Positions 23,268 through 34,599 of a stretch of DNA of 64,000 bases are shown here, piece after piece. The stretch spans positions 175,972,882-176,036,881 of the forward strand of contig CM069433.1 of assembly GCA_035610365.1 (NCBI GenBank), in the 5' to 3' direction. The position numbers were made by a program, and so were the translations under genes. Under the pieces are notes generated by a model. It made no database searches and had not been told where the DNA came from. It saw only the letters and a program-made list of their open reading frames with translations. This stretch comes from Aquatica leii. Lineage: Eukaryota > Arthropoda > Insecta > Coleoptera > Lampyridae. Within the stretch, counting starts at the first letter, position 1, and the number at the start of each line of letters is the position of its first letter.

Positions 23268-26200
23268 TGCCATTTAATTTGAATAATTTATTCTTTTTTG
23301 CTCAGTGGTACGTTTTAAGCTTTGTCGTGTATCTCTGTTAGTTTGTTAAATATAAAAAAAGTAGACTCTACGAATGAAAAGTTTCTAACGCGAGTGTAAG
23401 CGAGCGTGAAGATCTACGAGTACCAAATCTTTATTCTAACAGAGTAAGAAATCGTACTTTCTCTACAACGAAAAGGAATTAAAAAATAAAGTAAAATAAA
23501 ATAAAATTTAAACAGATTTATATTGAAACTTGTACAAAAAAGTCATTTTTATGTTTAACCATTTGTATGTATAGGTATTTAGGCAATTATTAAAATTAAA
23601 ATAGGACGAATTAAAAATGTTTTTAAAATTTTTTCACATTATCGATTAATCTAAAAATTACAAATTCTATAAATAAAGCTTTAATGAACCCATATGTTAA
23701 GTATTTAAATTTTGTTATGTACGTATGCTTAAAACAGGCAAATTTAAATGTAAAAACAGTAAATAACATATAGTTTTAAATGTTTTTGTTTTATAATGCA
23801 TATTACCGTAAATTTATATGATTAGTAAAAAATTATAAATTTTGTATCCTAATTACCAAGTTATTAATGTGCAATATATAGAATAATATTAATGTAATTA
23901 CTTCTGAACGCATAGACTGTTAAAATTATATAACAAATAAAACATTTAATGTGTTTAATAAGATTATGTTTTATCAAATTAATTTACGTACAATCCGCGT
24001 TTTTATCTGATTACATAAAATTTTGCTATAAAAGATCTGATTAAAAAACACAAAAGTGTGTCTTCCAAAATGAAAATTCCTAAGACTCCTATTTGCTTAT
24101 ATTCAAAGTATGCAAAGTATATTAAAACGATGCGTGAGCTTGAAGAACCTGCGTGAGACCGTAAAACTACTCATTTAGATTTTATCATCAGATATATAAA
24201 ACAGTAAAATAGGGTACAAGGAGACGGGTGATTGTGATTCTCACTGAAGGCTTGTCATTTTAACCCCGGCTTTCGAGAGAATTTGTTACGCGTGTTCGTC
24301 AAAATTCTAATTACCATTTTTATTGCACATTAAAATGGAGCTGAAAACGCTTTTACACTTGGTTGGCTTAGCCAATATAGCGGTAATTACAAGCACTGTT
24401 TACTTTAATTTTTAATTTACCTTTTTGCCGTCCTTAAAATTTTCTTCGTACTCTCCGTGTTTGTATTATATCATTAACACTTATTTGTGCACTTACATAA
24501 ATTTACGTTCAAAATTCAAATGTTACAGAACTATAAAACTGATACGTTTTTATGAAATAAAAATATTAAAACCCACTTGGCAAATTTCGAATTATGTTGA
24601 ATATTTGCCAAGTAATACACATTGAAGGTTAAATACTTTGCTGTTTCGTTTATGTAAATAGTTTTGCTTAAGTTTATAAGTAATTAAACATTTTTTCATA
24701 TGTTAATTAATTTTTTTAATATAACAATATTGTAAATTCTCATTAAACAAATTTATAAAAACATCATGACTATTTGTACATTGTTTAAATTTTTAAAATT
24801 GTTAGTTTTAACTAAATAAATGTTTTTACAAACATTTTTAAATACTGAAAGTTTAAACAAGAATAAAAATTGGAAATTAAAAGTAGTTAAATTAAAAAGT
24901 CTTTTTATTATTTTTTAAAATAACGACATATTTTAATTTATTAATGATAACTTAAAAATCTTATTTTGAATGTTTTATTTTGTTATTAACATAATCTTAC
25001 ATTATAAATTTACCTTCGTCAATAAAAATTACATCTTGTTTACGTTTTTAATTTTTTTTTTAAGTTTATCATAAAGCGTATTTGTATACAAGGTAAAATA
25101 AAAAACAAACAATTTTTTTAATTCTGATAATTTTTGTTTTTCCTATAAACAATTTACTAAGATCAAAATTTATAAAAGTTTTTATTAAATTAATATAATA
25201 ATTAATAAATAAAAACTACAAATGTATGGCAAAATAAAAAACAACAAAACACTCATATAAATCAAATTATAAATAAAATACTGTTTTATGTAAACCAATA
25301 GTGTACGCTAAAATTTTGCAATATTAGTACAAACTGTATAACTAAAAGAACTTAAAAAAATGGACTTTGTTTGAAAATCCAAAAAAAAGTTATTTTTGGT
25401 TTATGACTGAGGATTTATAATACCCAAATATAGGCTTTGTTTTTATGACTAAAACAACGGAATGGTATATTAGTTTGTAAATTGTCCTAATTTAGAGGGG
25501 GTAACGGTGTTTTTTCTAATACTATTAACAACTTAAAATAAAGACTCAAAGTATCTGATTTCTTATAAAATTTGAGTTATATATTCTTTAAATAACAGAG
25601 TTGTCTAAAAAAACACATAAGTAGTTAAAAAAGTAGAAAAAATATTGCATTTAAGCAAATCAAAAATAATTAAACAAGAAAAAATAACGCCTTGTAAATT
25701 AAAAAAAACTTTCTCAAAACAAAACAAACAGAATTTTTCTACCATGACAAACTTTTAAAAGGTTTAATGTGAGAAAAAAATGCCAATTTTGGACTGAATC
25801 CAAAAGTAGAAACATTTGTTATGTTGAATATAGTTTGGTATAGTTTTTGTGCTGTATAAATTTCGACCAATCATTTACACACTGGAGTTTACTGATCATA
25901 TTTCCGCTTCGAATGTTAAGCAAACAACACGTATGTTAACGCCAAGTTTTCTACATTTAAAGTATCTTAGATCATCCACGCTGATGTTGAGCAAATAAAT
26001 TGCGATTTTGGACTTGTTTGTTAAGAGACATTTGCTGGGCTAAGTATACAATTTCATTTTACATCGCGATTTGATTTGTTTTTGTTATCATACCAACCCG
26101 CACATGTTCTTTTACTTTGGGAACTTATTATGACGAACTAGCAAAGCATGCACTGAAAAACTATACCGTATGCATGTTCTGTTAATCTACGTTAGATGGG

Positions 26201-26489
26201 AAAATTGAAACTACCGCGGCGTCGTAAGTTTAACAATCTTGATGAAAAAAATTCTGAATGTAGTATAAAATATTATTGTTTTTTTTAGGAAGTCTTGTAC
26301 TAATAAAATATAAAAATAAGCTATTTGTGAATTTTTTTTAAATATATATAAAGAAAAGAAAAACTACATAAATATAAGTCTACAAAACTACAAAACAAAA
26401 TTTTTATATTATCAAAATAAAAATCTCAGGATTAATAAGATAAGAAAGTAGAAACAAAAATGAAAAATTGGTAAGGTAAAACAGAATAT
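23268..26489. other. Long AT-rich stretch, no gene seen
   Basis: No coding segment recognised. A less AT-rich patch at 24190-24320 has gagacgggtgattgtgat and tgtcattttaaccccgg, faintly like the ends of pogo element 2. A second patch at 25830-26240 is unidentified. Confidence 0.45.
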
Positions 26490-27153
26490 AAAAAAATTAT
26501 TTTGAATCACTATTATAAGAACATTCATTGGACAAGTCGACAAAATCTTCTCTTTCAGCTACTGATGACTTAATCTCTTTTTCGAATTCTAATATATTCA
26601 ATATTTCTTGATTCATATTCTTCTGTTTTGTTTTCATACGTGTTCGCAAACTTGTTATGAATGGGTCTGAAGAAATGATTAATTTATTTAACAAATCTGT
26701 ATTAATATCTTTTCTTCAAGTATTTTTTGTAAATAATTCTCTATATCGCCCATTGTTTTTATTTCTTTCTTTCTGAGCTTCTTCCAAATACTACTCAATA
26801 GGTAGAATGCACGTTTTAATAATATCTCTTTAGTGAAATAAAATTTTATGAAAGCTTATAGGCATTAGATACCATAGGCATATCAATTAGTAAACTTAAT
26901 TTACGTTTAGACGTTTCCTGGACTTCTTGTTTTTATTTTCGGCCCCTCTCACTTGCCATGTTTTAACTTCTAAACATGAAATATGAAGAATGGATTCTAA
27001 TTGTCTAATCCAAGAATCAAGAGGCAATAATCCAAAGGTTTTTTTATGTGTAAAACTAACATTATTCATTTCGCTGGGTTTTACTTTACACAAGTAACAA
27101 AGTTGGTTAGAAGAACATGATGATACAGCATTACAGACGTTGCTGTCATTCAT
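26490..27153 (-). pseudogene. Unclassified insect repeat protein, fragment A
   Basis: Two minus-strand pieces belong to one broken protein. The upstream piece (27153-26896) reads CYLCKVKPSEMNN, then FGLLPLDSWIRQLESILHIS, then EVKTWQVRGAENK. The downstream piece, partly across a frame change, reads EEAQKERNKNNGRYRELFTK, INTDLLNKL and IISSDPFITSLR (26694-26497). I recognise both as parts of one high-copy protein of insect genomes, normally several hundred residues, usually annotated as uncharacterised; the middle is deleted here. C-x2-C in the first piece suggests a zinc site. Its dispersal suggests a transposon product, but I cannot name the superfamily. The element abuts piggyBac relic 2. Confidence 0.6.
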
Positions 27154-27536
27154 ACAAAAATATTCAGATTGTTAAGAATTATTTTAGTGGAAGTAAGTGC
27201 TCTATTTACTGCTTTATTTTGTTAACTTCTGTAGTTATTAAATTTGTCGATTTGCGAACAGAAATGTGATATGGCGGTAGTACTTCGTGGACGATGGGTC
27301 CAGGAATTTTCATATAATGGTTCTTGAATTGTCTGTACCAAAGTAAACGCATAGCAATTATAAAATTACTAAATAAACATTAATCAGTAAAATTTTCTTT
27401 GGAAAATTTCTATTGGTACCGATTCTGTTCTGATCCATCACATCCCCATTTGATGATGTGAAAAGCTAAATTTTCAAATGCAATTTCTCGCTGGCCTTTT
27501 CTATTTGACATAAACAAGAAACTGTGTAATCAATAA

Positions 27537-29045
27537 GCGACTGCATCATCATCTGATCATGATTATGAGGGTATCGAGGATGAGCCTTCTAATTCTTACA
27601 AAAGCGATGATGATATCAAGGTGTCTTTAGAAGACGAATCACTAGGTAAGAGAAACTTTCTTATTGGTAAAGATAATGAAACAATTTGGACTGACACTCC
27701 ATTGAGTTCTGTGTACTCTCGAACTCCTTCGAAAAATATTATTACCCATCTGCCAAGACCAAGGGGTAATGCCAGAGGTGTTACTAAAGAAACAGACCTT
27801 TTTAAACTTTTTGTGACGGATGAGATGATTGAACTTATTGTTCAACATACGAATGAAGAAATAGAAAAAAAATCAAAATCATATAATTCAGATCAGTCTT
27901 ACATTTCTCCAACAGATGGTACAGAAATAAAAGCCTTTATTGGCCTGCTATATATGCTTGGTGCACTAAAGAATTCAGGTTTGACATTACCAGATGTATT
28001 TTCTCCAGTTTTTGGGCCTAGTTTGTTTCGGTGCGTCATGAGCAAAAATTTTGTTAAGAGTACTTCGCTTCGATTCTAAACTTACCAGGGAAAAACGAAG
28101 AAAAACCGACAAATTTGCTGCATTCAAGGAATTGTGGACTTTATTTGAGTGTAATTGCAGAGAACATTACACTCCATCGGAGTACGTTACCGTGGATGAG
28201 TCTTTGCTGAGTTTTTGGGGAAGATGCACGTTTAAAATGTTTATTCCCAATAGAACCACTTTGTGATGCAAGGACGTTTTATTCCTGTAGGGGAATTCCA
28301 TATACCACACAGTGACCTGCTGTTACCAACTCAATATGTTCTAAAACTGATAGAACCGCTCAAGAAATTAAATCGAAACGTAACCATTGACAACTGGTTT
28401 TCATCTTGTCAATTGGCTAAGAAACTTGTTAAAAATAAGCTTACTTTGGTAGGCACGCTTCAGAGAAATAAGAAAGAAATTCCGAAATCATTTATTGACA
28501 CAAAAGGGATTCTTCCTGAGTCATCAAGATTTTTATATGATCCAGATAAAATGTTAGTATCCTATATACCAAAGAAAAACAAAAATTTAATCTTGATTTC
28601 GTCAATGCATTCTACTGGAGATGTAAATAAAATTTCCAATAAACCGGAGATTATAGAATTCTACAACATGACGAAAGGTGAGGTCGACGTTTTTGATCAG
28701 CTCCGTCATTGCAAAACCACTAAAAGAAAATCTAACCGATGGCCCATGAGGTATTTTGACGCTGTTGCTGTGAATGCTTTTGTAATTTACAAGATGAAAG
28801 TAGATAATCCAATGTCAAGATCTCTATTTTTGAAAAACGTATCGCTTGCTTTGTCGACTACCCTCATGGAGCAAAGAACGAGAAATTCGAAAATTCCTGT
28901 TACCCTTAGGACACAAATAGGTGTGTTATTAAACAAAGACGTGCCTTCTGCTTCAAATACATCTGGGGTCAGTCAAGAAAGAAGCTCAAAGACACCGAGA
29001 TTATGTGCCTTTTTTTATTATCTATTTTATGAAGTTATTTTATAA
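27537..29045 (+). pseudogene. piggyBac transposase relic 2
   Basis: An acidic N-terminal region (DYEGIEDEPSNSYKSDDD) and then three frames (27537-28079, 28051-28262, 28263-29045) cover nearly a full piggyBac transposase. Catalytic aspartates are readable at VTVDESLLSFWGR, VTIDNWFSSCQLA and GEVDVFDQL, the DDD set that cuts DNA at TTAA sites. The family blocks LVGTLQRNKKEIP and MTKGEVDVFD are well preserved. Two frameshifts, one near 28060 and one near 28262, break the frame, and a short piece is missing after MFIPNR. The cysteine-rich C-terminal end is absent: the frame runs out in PRLCAFFYYLF. No ATG precedes the acidic part, and I could not locate TTAA-flanked ends. Confidence 0.9.
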
Positions 29046-29265
29046 AATTAAACTTGTTCTTCACCATTACTATTAATTTGTTTACATTACCTCAAGGTTT
29101 CAGGTTTCTTCAATAACTCTGTATATCGCCATATTTTACCAAAATGTAAAATATATTTTCCTTCGCAAGTAATTGTATATTTTGTACAGTTAAGTAACTT
29201 TTTGATACAAAATAGTGGTAAAATCAACATGATGTCGGATGCAACGTCACCGTACTAAATATGTC

Positions 29266-29538
29266 TCAACTTTGACCGTGTGGTTCTAAAGTTAAATTTT
29301 TTATCTTTAGGATCACAAGCACTGTTGGTCGGCCAAATCTAACTGTAGGAATATCTGATTTCAACGTATTAAAAACAATTTTAAATACATTTTTAGAAAA
29401 TGCCATATTTTCATAAAGCCAAGATGAATAATTATCCATAGCTTTTAATGTGGTTGTCCGCTCACACAGATCACATTGAACTGGATATACCAACACGCAG
29501 TAATTCAAGCAATACTTGCGCGGTGCGTGTTTGTGCAT
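29266..29538 (-). other. Unrecognised 90-codon frame
   Basis: The minus-strand frame reads VYPVQCDLCERTTTLKAMDN and WLYENMAFSKNVFKIVFNTL. It has a mixed composition unlike the background, but I recognise no domain. It may be another transposon scrap, or chance. Confidence 0.25.
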
Positions 29539-29697
29539 GTTTAAGCGCGTGCTACTGTTATCTCTGGCACATTTAGAGGAAACCTACTACGTTTCCAAAA
29601 ACAATGAAAGCTCTATTATTAATATATAAAACAAACTGACACTGATTAAGTTAAAAAATTGAATTTTTTTACCTAAATTATTAAAATTATATACAGT

Positions 29698-29937
29698 TTA
29701 GATTTCCGTTACTGTAGAAAGTACTATAACGGATTGGATGGCATACCTGTTGATATACCTTACTTGACTTCCGGAAGCATAGCCCACTTTGCTTTTAATC
29801 ATTTTTATACTCAGCAACTTATTTGTGGTAACCGTGTATATATGTATCAGATCAATTTGCAAAAATTTAAGAGTATTTGTGTTGGATATGTCATTAACTA
29901 ATCGCATGTTAGGAACGCTGGGCAAGTATCCTGTTTT
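29698..29937 (-). other. Unrecognised frame, possible exon
   Basis: On the minus strand an acceptor-like aaaacag at about 29937 precedes an open segment reading YLPSVPNMRLVNDISNTNTL, KFLQIDLIHIYTVTTNKLL and IKMIKSKVGYASGSQ, which ends at a donor-like GTAAGG near 29765. Composition is protein-like and no stop interrupts it. I do not recognise the family. It could be a preserved exon of a host gene or a better-kept piece of an unknown element. Confidence 0.3.
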
Positions 29938-29939
29938 TT

Positions 29940-30399
29940 ATATTTAATTATTTGCTTTGAGGTCGACCGAACGCACGCACAGCCTAACATAATAGGCTTG
30001 TTATCATACTAACGTACGCCATCTTTTTGTATTTGTGCAATAAGTTTTAACCGTGCGCTTTGTTTCAATATTGTGCAATTACCATCATTTCTTGCTGATT
30101 AACGATGTTTTTTTGTTGTATTCACCTACGTTAATTGATTGAATATAAGTTTAGGCTATTTACATTTGGTGTTTATGTGTACGAAGTGTTGCCTAATATA
30201 AGGGTTCTATATTCATAGTTGTACTGCGGTATTCTTGGCAAACCCTTAGGTATTAGATATTTTTTATTCTAGTTGTGTTTCATTTATTTTTATATGCTAT
30301 TGTAGAAATAAATATTCTTGTTGTTAGACAAGCGTTGTTAGATGTAAACAAGATTTTGTAGTTTATATTTCTCTTGTTTTGACATTTTTTTAATTACAT
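29940..30399. other. AT-rich spacer, no gene seen
   Basis: No coding or repeat signal recognised before the TA flank of pogo element 2. Confidence 0.4.
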
Positions 30400-30410
30400 T
30401 AAGGGAGACC

Positions 30411-30645
30411 GGGATTGGTTGTGACGATTTTGGCTTATAATTTTTTTTAGTAATTTTATAATAATGTTCCAAAATTTTTTTATTGCAAGTTTATTACTTA
30501 AGCTTCAACTCTATAAAAAACAGAAACGAGCTAATAATATTTAATATTAACAAAGTTATTAACAATACAAGTATCTAATGGTAAATCTCACAACCTACCC
30601 CAAGTAAGGGTTAGTTGTGACACTTAAGGGGTTGGTTGTGACAAG
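30411..30645 (+). promoter_or_regulatory. Left subterminal repeats of pogo element 2
   Basis: Copies of GGTTGTGAC occur: gattggttgtgac at 30412, ctcacaacctacccc (inverted) at 30587, gggttagttgtgacac at 30608 and ggggttggttgtgacaag at 30628. The right end holds matching copies at 32450-32505 and 32822-32863. These are candidate transposase-binding sites. Confidence 0.6.
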
Positions 30646-30870
30646 TTATAAATCATCGTCCAAATCGCAATTTTGACAAACGAAATAGACACTTTCGTCT
30701 GTACACTAAACATGGGCTCACTTTAGACATCTAGTGCACCGCACCCATTTTTCCCTTGACCGTAAATTCGCATACGATTCCCACAAATAAGGTAAAAAGT
30801 GTCTGTCTCTCTCTCTGAAGATAGAGCTGCTAGAAGAGGTTTTTAGGCTTTGATTTTGTCTTTGTTGATG

Positions 30871-32402
30871 TTACTTTTGGTGCCCAGTTTGTTTACCTTT
30901 TTCTTCAGTTCTTTCATTTTTTTCTTTGTGCGCATTTTTGAGTTCTTCTTTATTTGGTGTGTCGGTCCAAACAGCTGCGCGTCCACGTTTTCGTCCTTTT
31001 CTAACATTTACACGTTCTTCTGCCTTTGGCGCAGGCCGTATATCTTGAGGAGGAAAATACGTTTTAACCCCGTCAGGACCTGGCAAGTTTTCAGGTTCAA
31101 AAATACTATGATGGTCTACGTGGCTGGTTACAATATTTGAATTTGGAGGAGTTACTTGAGTAACTTTAGCTATTTTAGTAGTCTTACTCAAGAACATGTC
31201 ATTTGATATATCTTTATATATGTCAGGATTTGGACAATTGGTAACAGCCTCCTCATAAAAGGTTTCTTTATTGAACGGAAAAAAAGCACTGACTTTAAAC
31301 CCTGCTTAAATATTTTTTAGTGCTACAGCTAAGGGCAAGACATGTTTTGTTAATACCGATCGATCGAGAGGATGCAGTTTGTTGGAGCAATGCGGAGGTA
31401 GGGATATTACCACAATTCCGTTTTCTTTGCAGAAATTAATTCCTTTTAAGGCGATGTGCGACTTGTGGTTGTCTACTATTAACAAAACCGGTTTGTCTTT
31501 AAATGACCTTGTATGTTTTGCAAAATGCTACAGAAATATATAAAAATCATTTTCGGTCATCCAGCCAGACGGATTGACGGACCCAATGCAACCAGGTGGG
31601 CCGTGATTCACAAAGTAATCCCGGTAGCTTTTTCTCGGAAATAGGAACATAGGGGGAATTGAATTTCCACTAGGGCTGATGGCAAAACAAAACGTTATTA
31701 GAGTACCCCTTTCAGCAGATGTTACCGAGCCAACTTGTTTTGCTCTTCTTCGAGCGATGATTCTGTCCGGTTTTTGTTGTTGTTGTTCCCATTTCATCGA
31801 CATTATAAATTTCCTGCGGTTCTAATTTATATCGCTCTAAAACAGAAAAAACCTTTTAACATTTGTCTCGTTAAAGGTTGTAGCTCGACTAAGGCTAGTT
31901 GACTCAACAGTTCTGATGGATAACTCTTTATGACGCTTAAGAAAATTTGTAAACCAGTCTGCAGATGCCGTTTCGTTTTCTATCCAGTTTGGAGGAACGG
32001 TTACGTTATTCTTAATTCCAAACTCGTAAGCTAACCTACGAACTTCTCTCGTGGATAATCCAAAATATAATTTTGATTAATTTATCAAATATTCGGCTAG
32101 TTCATTTTCCATCTTATCTGTTAAAACCTGGCGATTTTTTTAATATCCATCATGAACAGATTTTGTTTTTCCTAAATAGAAAGTTTTTATTGTCCAAATC
32201 CTTAGCTTAAATTATAAAAGAAATACCTTCATCTATTTGCATTTGTATCCGTTTACAAAATCTTTGTAAACTCATGTGATTTATTTCGAAATCGACCACA
32301 ACTGTACGAAGAGATCGTTTGTTTACCATAACCTCTTGTGCCGCTCGTTCAAAAACATCTAAGGGTGTTTGTCCTCTATTAGTTTTACGTTTATATGTTC
32401 TC
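30871..32402 (-). pseudogene. pogo-like transposase 2
   Basis: From the ATG at 32402 the minus strand reads MRTYKRKTNRGQTPLDVFER, an N-terminal pipsqueak-type HTH, then across frameshifts a CENP-B-like HTH (STREVRRLAYEFGIKNNVTV, ADWFTNFLKRHKELSIRTVE). The DDE core keeps all three aspartates: EIYNVDEMG, VLLIVDNHKSHIALKG and SNKLHPLDRSV. The blocks VTSAERGTLITF, PPMFLFPRKSYRDYF and NPSGWMTENDF fit the family exactly. A basic tail (31197-30871) with GRKRGRAAVWTDTPNKEEL ends the protein; no PHD finger is seen. The transposase would cut and paste DNA at TA sites. Several frameshifts and stops make it inactive. Confidence 0.9.
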
Positions 32403-32444
32403 ATTGTTACTACTAAAACAATTACGTACATTAAAATTTATTAT

Positions 32445-32866
32445 AGAGATAGGTTGTGACAGTCACAACTTGCCCCATTCTTAATGTGACAACCAGTCCC
32501 TTACTTCATTATATTTTTGTTTAGGTTAATTTATCCAAACTGTAAGAAATAATTTAACAAAAGTATGGTGAAATGACAGAAAATACCTGATTTCGTCCAG
32601 TAGTATCAGAAGCAGAAATGTTTTCACTTGTTAAACTAATTTATTAAGCAATATTTTCAACCACTAAAATTTACTCGAAGTCGACAAGAAGAGTGATATC
32701 AACAGAATGCACGTAGCTCACCAACCACTAAAGCAATAATGACAATAAATACGACAGACGCAATGTTTTTTTTGTTGAAGTGTGTGCGGTCCTGCTCCTA
32801 CCTATGAATACGCTAAAAAAAGGTTTGTCACAACCAACCCCTGTCACACATACAACCCCGGTGTTC
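32445..32866 (-). promoter_or_regulatory. Right subterminal repeats of pogo element 2
   Basis: The motif GGTTGTGACA recurs as aggttgtgacagtcacaac at 32450-32468 (a small palindrome), cacaacttgcccc, tgtgacaaccagtccc at 32485 and tgtcacaaccaacccctgtc at 32825. The layout mirrors the left end. Confidence 0.6.
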
Positions 32867-32870
32867 TCTA

Positions 32871-33618
32871 TATTTGCCACATTAAAGATCAAGCTGAGTT
32901 TTATCAGTTATACACTTATGACTCACTCTTTGACGTTCTGAGCTGTCGCTACTTACTTTGAGGCAATTTAATCACTGGTAAATGATTGCAGCCTGCTACA
33001 GATTTAAGTTCTTAGCGTAACATGTTCTACGGTACTTGAACGCGTAGATGTAGACGACGATTAATAATTACCTAAATACCCGCTTCATATAACTATGATT
33101 CAACAAGGTTTTAGTAAGACGATAAAGTTCTAGAAATATAGTAGTAGGTATACAAACCTAAATTTTAAGAAAAATTAAAAACGCACAATTTATTCATATG
33201 CTTCGCAGCTAGCTTTAAATTGATATTAAGTGTAATTATTAAACAAAGTAATATATGTAGATTGTTAAAAATGATATTAAGTAGCCTTAATAACACAACC
33301 TACAAAAATTACTATTTTAACAAATTTGTTTACTTATTTATATAAATAACCTTATTAAGTATAGTACAAACTTATCTGTTAAAATCTTGCCAGTTTTAAA
33401 TATCTATCCTTAAATGTCATTTAGTAAAATTTTTACTAATTTAGTAACATTTCGCTGTACATAGTTTAAGTTGTTAAACTATTAGTGGCTGTTTTGTATA
33501 AGATGACTGCGTCAACAATTTGGTTATGTTGTTGCCAATCGTGTTTACTTGAAACTTGAAAAATTAAAGAACATTATCATATAATATAATAATTATAATA
33601 GAAATTTATCGGTCTAGA
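32871..33618. other. AT-rich stretch, no gene seen
   Basis: Nothing recognisable. Confidence 0.45.
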
Positions 33619-33660
33619 ACGTTTGAATACAGGGACTTTTGAACGCAAAGCGTTAAGACA
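33619..33660 (+). repeat. Inverted repeat, left arm
   Basis: This stretch (cgtttgaatacagggac then tttgaacgcaaagcgtta) matches the reverse complement of 35566-35609 at about three quarters of positions. The inner unit tttgaacgcaa occurs twice in tandem in the right arm. The pair may mark the ends of a DNA element of about 2 kb that contains the mariner pieces. Confidence 0.5.
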
Positions 33661-33754
33661 TTAATTATTATCGTTTAGGTTTAGTTTATAACAGAAATTG
33701 CAATAATATTAAGATATATAATTGCTCATTATTTTAATTTAATGTGTTTGTTTT

Positions 33755-34268
33755 TCAAAGAGTAAAGAAATTGTTCTGATTTAATATTATATTAAAGAGT
33801 GGCGTACAGTAAAATTGAAAATACATTTTCATTATTTTATTGTTAAATAGATTATTTTCTATATAATTTCCTTTTTTTATTATACATTTTTCCCAACCTT
33901 GTGATAATTTTTTTATTCCATTCGCGTAAAATGACGTTGGATGCGTATCTAACCAGTTGCGCACAAAAGTTTCGACTAGATCGTTGGTTTCAAATCGCTT
34001 GTCTTCAAGTGTTTCTTTTAGAGGTCCAAACATGTAAAAATTGCATCGCAATAAGTCTGGACTGTAAGGTACATGATCAAGTATTTTCCAGCTCATTTCC
34101 ACCAGTTTCTGTTACGTTACAGCTGCTGTTTGAAACCTGACGTTATGGTGAAAGAGCGAAATCTTGCGGATAGGACAACCTCGTCTTTTAGGTTAATACT
34201 GAAGTTTAACTTGATCCAACAGACCACAGTAGTAGGTTGAATTGATGGTCCGACGTCCGTATAAAAAA
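33755..34268 (-). pseudogene. mariner transposase, C-terminal part
   Basis: The minus strand reads, across frames, INSTYYCGLLDQVKL, then KRRGCPIR, then LFHHNVRFQTA, where the family has HDNARPHTA (second catalytic Asp lost). It continues SWKILDHVPYSPDLLRCNFY (third catalytic position Asn), MFGPLKETL, FVRNWLDTHPTSFYANGIKK and WEKCI. This is the C-terminal two thirds of a DD34D mariner. It meets a plus-strand mariner fragment at about 34270, and the two share the YYCGLLD region. So two copies, or one copy rearranged by inversion and duplication, are involved. It is catalytically dead. Confidence 0.88.
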
Positions 34269-34275
34269 AGAGGAT

Positions 34276-34590
34276 GCTTTTTTGTATAAAATTGTCACCT
34301 CTGACAAGACTTGGGTAGATCATATCAACCCCAAATCAAAGCGTGCAATCATGGAGTGGCCAAAGAAAACCGAAACAAACCCTGTAAAAGCCAAAACTCC
34401 ATTGTCCGTGGGGAAAGTGTTAGCTACGGTTTTTTTAAACTGGAGAGGTCCTCTACTGGTGGATTTTTTACACCAAGATTAAAACATCACTGTAACCTAC
34501 TACTGTGGTCTCTTGGATAAAGTTAGGCTTTAATATCGACGCAAAAAACGAGGCTGTCCCATCCGCGATGTGTGTTACCGTTTGAAACAT
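34276..34590 (+). pseudogene. mariner transposase, middle part, opposite strand
   Basis: The plus strand reads LYKIVTSDKTWVDHINPKSK, EWPKKTETN, VGKVLATVF, RGPLLVDFLHQD and then, past a stop, YYCGLLDKVRL and KKRGCPIRD. This is the first-aspartate part of a mariner catalytic domain (the D of TSDKTW is kept; the usual GDETW Glu is Lys). Its end overlaps in protein content with the minus-strand fragment, so the two are not simply the halves of one gene. The frame stops by 34519 and text fades by 34590. Confidence 0.88.
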
Positions 34591-34599
34591 TTTCGTTGA

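Larger units (their letters stand above)
30402..32868 (-). mobile_element. pogo/Tigger-like DNA transposon 2
   Basis: The left end AGGGAGACCGGGATTGG (30402) matches the reverse complement of the right end, GAGAACACCGGGGTTG (32868). TA dinucleotides flank both ends (30400-30401 and 32869-32870). A broken transposase on the minus strand fills the middle. Both ends carry several copies of GGTTGGTTGTGACA. At about 2.47 kb it is close to a full-length element of this type. It is related to, but clearly distinct from, the pogo element at 19.07-23.27 kb. Confidence 0.85.

Noticed and set aside
30850..31140. Plus-strand hydrophobic frame
   Set aside because: It is antisense to the basic tail of the pogo-2 transposase; the Phe/Ser-rich text reflects Lys/Glu codons on the other strand.
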